Assembly: GCA_028700355.1 (NCBI GenBank)
Contig: JAQVSX010000023.1
Span: forward strand, 1 to 7,802
DNA from: Clostridia bacterium
GTDB lineage: Bacteria; Bacillota; Clostridia; Christensenellales; HGM11417
Direction: 5' to 3'
Length of the DNA stretch: 7,802 nucleotides
Part shown: positions 5,254 to 7,802 of the stretch, one piece after another
Layout: every line of letters begins with the position of its first letter
Position numbering within the stretch: the stretch's first letter is position 1
Notes under the pieces: generated by a model
Told to the model about the DNA's origin: nothing
Database searches by the model: none
The model's input: only the letters and a program-made list of their open reading frames with translations
Position numbers and translations under genes: made by a program

Positions 5254-6289
5254 CGGCGCTTTCCTCAAATAAATCAAGCTGACTGCCGCCGCTCCGCTTT
5301 TTGCCGAGGTGTTTATATGCAAGGTCAAGCGCAATCCTGCCCCTATTCGTTCTCGCAATAAAACCCTTTTGCAGCAAAAAAGGCTCGTAAACATCTTCTA
5401 TCGTTACATTGTCCTCATTTATCGCCGCCGCAATCGTGTCAAGCCCCACAGGGCCGCCGCCAAAATTATCTATTATTGTTTCAAGCATTCTTTTATCAAT
5501 ATTGTCAAGCCCCATTTCGTCAATACCCATAATCTTTAACGCCTTGCGTGAAAGCTCCAAATCAATTGCACTGCCAAGCACCTCTGCAAAATCACGAACA
5601 CGCTTTAAAAGGCGGTTGGCAATTCTGGGAGTGCCTCTTGAACGGCGGGCAATTTCTTTTGCGGCTTTTTCTTTAATTTCTATACCCAACATTTTAGCAG
5701 AACGCTTTAGAATAGATTCAAGCTCGCTGTCTGTATAGTTTTCCATACGAAATATAACGCCGAATCTGTCCCTAAGCGGCGAAGTCAACATTCCCGCCCT
5801 CGTCGTTGCGCCAATCAAAGTGAATTTAGGCAGGTCTATACGTATGCTCTTTGCAGACGGCCCCTTTCCTATAATAAAATCAAGCGCATAATCTTCCATT
5901 GCGGGATAAAGTATTTCTTCAACGGAATGGTTTAAGCGGTGTATTTCGTCAATAAAAAGCACGTCGCCCTCGCCTATATTGGTAAGTATTGCCGCAAGGT
6001 CGGCGGCACGCTCTATCGCAGGGCCCGAAGTTACCCTTATCTGCCTGCCGAGCTGCCCCGCTATTATACGTGAAAGCGTCGTCTTGCCAAGCCCCGGCGG
6101 ACCGTATAAAAGTACATGGTCAAGCGCCTCGTCCCTGTTCTTTGCCGCCTCTATAAATACAACAAGGCTGTCCTTTATCTTTTGCTGACCTACAAAGTCC
6201 TCCAAGGTTTTGGGGCGGAGTACATTTTCCGTTTCCGTTTCGTTTTCAAGTTTTGTGCTGGTTATAAATCTTTGTTCGTAATTATCCAT
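5240..6289 (-). CDS. ruvB: Holliday junction branch migration ATPase RuvB
   Basis: RuvB is the hexameric AAA+ motor that, loaded by RuvA, drives branch migration of Holliday junctions in recombinational repair. The 349-residue protein shows Walker A GPPGLGKT (63-70), Walker B LFIDEIH (111-117), the sensor/arginine-finger region [17 protein letters not shown] (161-177, with Arg173) and sensor 2 [10 protein letters not shown] (219-228). The C-terminal winged-helix DNA-binding domain ends with [12 protein letters not shown] (307-318). Length is normal for the family. The start ATG 6289 has AAGG 5 bases upstream, and the N-terminus, ahead of the conserved [12 protein letters not shown], is as expected. 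It lies 27 bases after ruvA and overlaps queA by 14 bases, consistent with one operon transcript. Confidence 0.98.
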   Translation of the reverse strand: MDNYEQRFITSTKLENETETENVLRPKTLEDFVGQQKIKDSLVVFIEAAKNRDEALDHVLLYGPPGLGKTTLSRIIAGQLGRQIRVTSGPAIERAADLAAILTNIGEGDVLFIDEIHRLNHSVEEILYPAMEDYALDFIIGKGPSAKSIRIDLPKFTLIGATTRAGMLTSPLRDRFGVIFRMENYTDSELESILKRSAKMLGIEIKEKAAKEIARRSRGTPRIANRLLKRVRDFAEVLGSAIDLELSRKALKIMGIDEMGLDNIDKRMLETIIDNFGGGPVGLDTIAAAINEDNVTIEDVYEPFLLQKGFIARTNRGRIALDLAYKHLGKKRSGGSQLDLFEESADENK

Positions 6290-6316
6290 ACTCGCCTTAA
6301 TTTTAAATTATAATTT

Positions 6317-6898
6317 TTATATCTTCTTTAACACTATGCTTATTATCTGCTGCGCCGTCTGCGCTCCGTCTGCTACCGCTTTTTTTACAGCGGCGGCGCA
6401 TTCGCCTTTTTTAAGCCCCAGCGCAAGCAGCGCCGAATAAGCGTCCTGCTCAATGCCGCCGACCGTTTCTGTTTGAGAAAATGATATTTCACTGCCCTGA
6501 GAGTCTACCTTTTCTTTAAGCTCTAAAACAATTCTTTCTGCGGTTTTTTTGCCAATGCCCTTAATGCGTGAAAGCATTACGGTATCAGCGTTTGCTATGC
6601 TTACGGCAAGGTCTTTCAGCGACATTCCCGAAAGCACCGCAAGCGCAACCTTACAGCCAACACCGCTTACGGTGATAAGGTTTTCAAACATTCGCTTTTC
6701 CTCTAAGGAATAAAAGCCGTAAAGCGTAACTGCGTCTTCCCTTAAATGCATATAGGTATACAGCTGCACCTGTTTGCTGTCGGCAATCTTTACCAAAGTG
6801 TTTGACGAAACGCTTATTTTATAGGCTATTCCGCTGTTTTCCACAATTGCTGCGTTTTCTTCTATTTCGGCTAATGTGCCTTTTATATAGTAAAACAT
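6317..6898 (-). CDS. ruvA: Holliday junction DNA helicase subunit RuvA
   Basis: RuvA binds the four-way junction as a tetramer and recruits RuvB. The 193-residue protein has the N-terminal OB-fold with MFYYIKGTL at the start and the conserved REDAVTLYGF (53-62). Two helix-hairpin-helix motifs follow, ITVSGVGCKVALAVLSG (75-91) and IKGIGKKTAERIVLELK (112-128). A Ser/Gln/Glu-rich flexible linker (about 131-147) leads to the C-terminal RuvB-binding domain (150-193, with DAYSALLALGLKKGE). ATG 6898 is chosen over an in-frame ATG at 6982, because the latter lies inside ruvC and the canonical N-terminus is MFYYIKG. AAAGGA sits shortly upstream of ATG 6898. It lies 10 bases after ruvC. Confidence 0.97.
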   Translation of the reverse strand: MFYYIKGTLAEIEENAAIVENSGIAYKISVSSNTLVKIADSKQVQLYTYMHLREDAVTLYGFYSLEEKRMFENLITVSGVGCKVALAVLSGMSLKDLAVSIANADTVMLSRIKGIGKKTAERIVLELKEKVDSQGSEISFSQTETVGGIEQDAYSALLALGLKKGECAAAVKKAVADGAQTAQQIISIVLKKI

Positions 6899-6908
6899 AA
6901 TCTTTCCT

Positions 6909-7397
6909 TTATGCCTGATACATTTCTGAAAATCTGTTAGTCTGCAAGTGGCAAAGCGCAACCGCAAGCGCATCGGCGGCATCGTCGGGGCGGGGCAATT
7001 TGTTTAAACAAAGCAGCAGCTTTACCATTTGCTGTATCTGATTTTTGTCTGCCCTGCCGTAACCGGTCAGCCCCTGCTTTATTTGCAGCGGCGTGTATTC
7101 GTACAACTTGCAGCCCATTTTTTTTGCGGTATAAATTATCACCCCTCTTGCGTGAGCAACATTTATAGCCGTCTTTACATTTGTATTAAAAAACAATTCT
7201 TCTACGGCGACAGCATCGGGGCGGTGCTTTAAAATTATTTCTTCAAGGGAACTGCCTATTTGCATAAGCCTTTCTGTCACGCAAAGCTGCTTAGGCGTGC
7301 TTATTATGCCGTAATCGGCGCATATATTTTTTTCACCCTTTATTATAATGCCGTAACCTACCGTTGCCAAGCCGGGGTCTATGCCTAAAATCGTCAA
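6909..7397 (-). CDS. ruvC: Crossover junction endodeoxyribonuclease RuvC
   Basis: RuvC is the dimeric Mg-dependent resolvase that nicks Holliday junctions symmetrically. The protein is 162 residues, the usual size, with an RNase H-like fold. Acidic catalytic residues are visible at Asp7 (ILGIDPG), Glu66 (VEELFF), and Asp139 and Asp142 (PDDAADALA, 137-145). The start is a TTG codon at 7397-7395. The canonical N-terminus is MTILGIDPG, AAAGG lies 8 bases upstream (complement of 7406-7410), and no in-frame ATG precedes it, so the rare start is accepted. It is first in the ruvC-ruvA-ruvB-queA operon and divergent from argG. The weak start codon may lower synthesis relative to RuvA and RuvB. Confidence 0.96.
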   Translation of the reverse strand: MTILGIDPGLATVGYGIIIKGEKNICADYGIISTPKQLCVTERLMQIGSSLEEIILKHRPDAVAVEELFFNTNVKTAINVAHARGVIIYTAKKMGCKLYEYTPLQIKQGLTGYGRADKNQIQQMVKLLLCLNKLPRPDDAADALAVALCHLQTNRFSEMYQA

Positions 7398-7562
7398 CTT
7401 ATGTACCTTTACCCTGCAATTAATTTGCTAATTTTATTGTAATAAATTATAATAATAATATATTTTAAAAAAACGCTTGTTATATACTATATATTATAAT
7501 AAGTGATTTTGTAATTTTAGTCAATTAAAAAAAAATTTTTATATAAAGGGAGACCTGTATTT
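7398..7562. other. AT-rich divergent intergenic region between ruvC and argG
   Basis: These 165 bases must hold promoters for both the ruv operon (minus) and argG (plus). Several TATAAT-like hexamers occur, for example 7495-7500 on the plus strand and the complement of 7446-7451 on the minus strand, but none has a well-spaced -35 partner that stands out from the AT background. I see no clear arginine-regulator (ARG) box, T-box or terminator here. Confidence 0.5.
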
Positions 7563-7802
7563 ATGAGTAAAATGAAAATAGTACTTGCTTATTCGGGAGG
7601 ATTAGACACATCAATAATTATCCCTTGGCTTAAAGAAAATTACGACTGCGAAGTAATTGCCGTCGCCGCCGATGTAGGACAGGGCGAAGAGCTTGCCCCA
7701 CTAAAAGAAAAGGCAATAAAGACGGGTGCAAGCAAAATTTATATTGAAGACATTAAGGAAGAATTTGTTAAAGATTTTGTTTTTCCCACTCTTAAAGCTA
7801 AT
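7563..7802 (+). CDS. argG: Argininosuccinate synthase, N-terminal part (3' end outside window)
   Basis: ArgG joins citrulline and aspartate with ATP to form argininosuccinate in arginine synthesis. Eighty codons are visible. [17 protein letters not shown] contains the PP-loop ATP-binding signature AYSGGLDTS (residues 9-17). [23 protein letters not shown] (21-43) matches the family, in which the ADVGQ-E segment is highly conserved. ATG 7563 has GGGAG at 7548-7552, 10 bases upstream. A second ATG three codons later is possible but lies further from the site. The gene is divergent from ruvC and runs off the window end in frame without disruption. Confidence 0.96.
   Translation, partial: MSKMKIVLAYSGGLDTSIIIPWLKENYDCEVIAVAADVGQGEELAPLKEKAIKTGASKIYIEDIKEEFVKDFVFPTLKAN

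Noticed and set aside
7425..7500. ARG box or defined argG promoter
   Set aside because: There are only generic AT-rich hexamers, with no properly spaced -35/-10 pair or convincing ARG-box dyad.
1..7802. CRISPR array, tRNA or rRNA genes
   Set aside because: No spaced short repeats and no recognisable tRNA or rRNA segments were seen on either strand.

Overview
The window reads as chromosomal DNA of a low-GC Gram-positive bacterium, most likely a member of the Clostridia. The grounds are AT-rich intergenic DNA, strong AGGAG-type ribosome binding sites, a TTG-started ruvC, and the compact ruvC-ruvA-ruvB-queA gene order. No species can be named from the sequence alone.

Layout. (1) At 2-325 is the 3' end of dapB (lysine/diaminopimelate synthesis), followed by a clear intrinsic terminator. 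(2) At about 389-3100 is an AT-rich, compact Type II restriction-modification (R-M) locus. It has a small XRE-type controller gene under a near-consensus promoter that carries a perfect 13-bp inverted repeat, then an NlaIII/ICEA1-like HNH restriction endonuclease. Convergent to these are two overlapping methyltransferase genes: a D12-class N6-adenine enzyme of the M.NlaIII type, and a second amino-methyltransferase with an unusual HPPYWD motif. (3) At 3139-3228 is a displaced copy of the last 29 codons and stop of queA. (4) At 3229-4233 is about 1 kb of AT-rich DNA carrying divergent promoters and one gene for an unknown lipoprotein. (5) At 4234-7397, on the minus strand, is the housekeeping operon ruvC-ruvA-ruvB-queA (Holliday junction processing and queuosine synthesis). 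(6) From 7563, on the plus strand and divergent from ruvC, is the start of argG (arginine synthesis).

How it fits together. dapB and queA point toward each other, and everything between their 3' ends looks accessory. The controller and endonuclease appear to be timed by the autoregulatory promoter. The methyltransferases are on the opposite strand, apparently driven from a promoter at the edge of the lipoprotein segment. The main structural surprise is that the lipoprotein segment is bracketed by two direct copies of the queA 3' end (78 bp, one mismatch). This suggests insertion at the queA 3' end that left queA intact, displaced the old tail, and gave the methyltransferase genes a new upstream region. 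The R-M family assignments rest on motif and family recognition; the CATG specificity is an inference.
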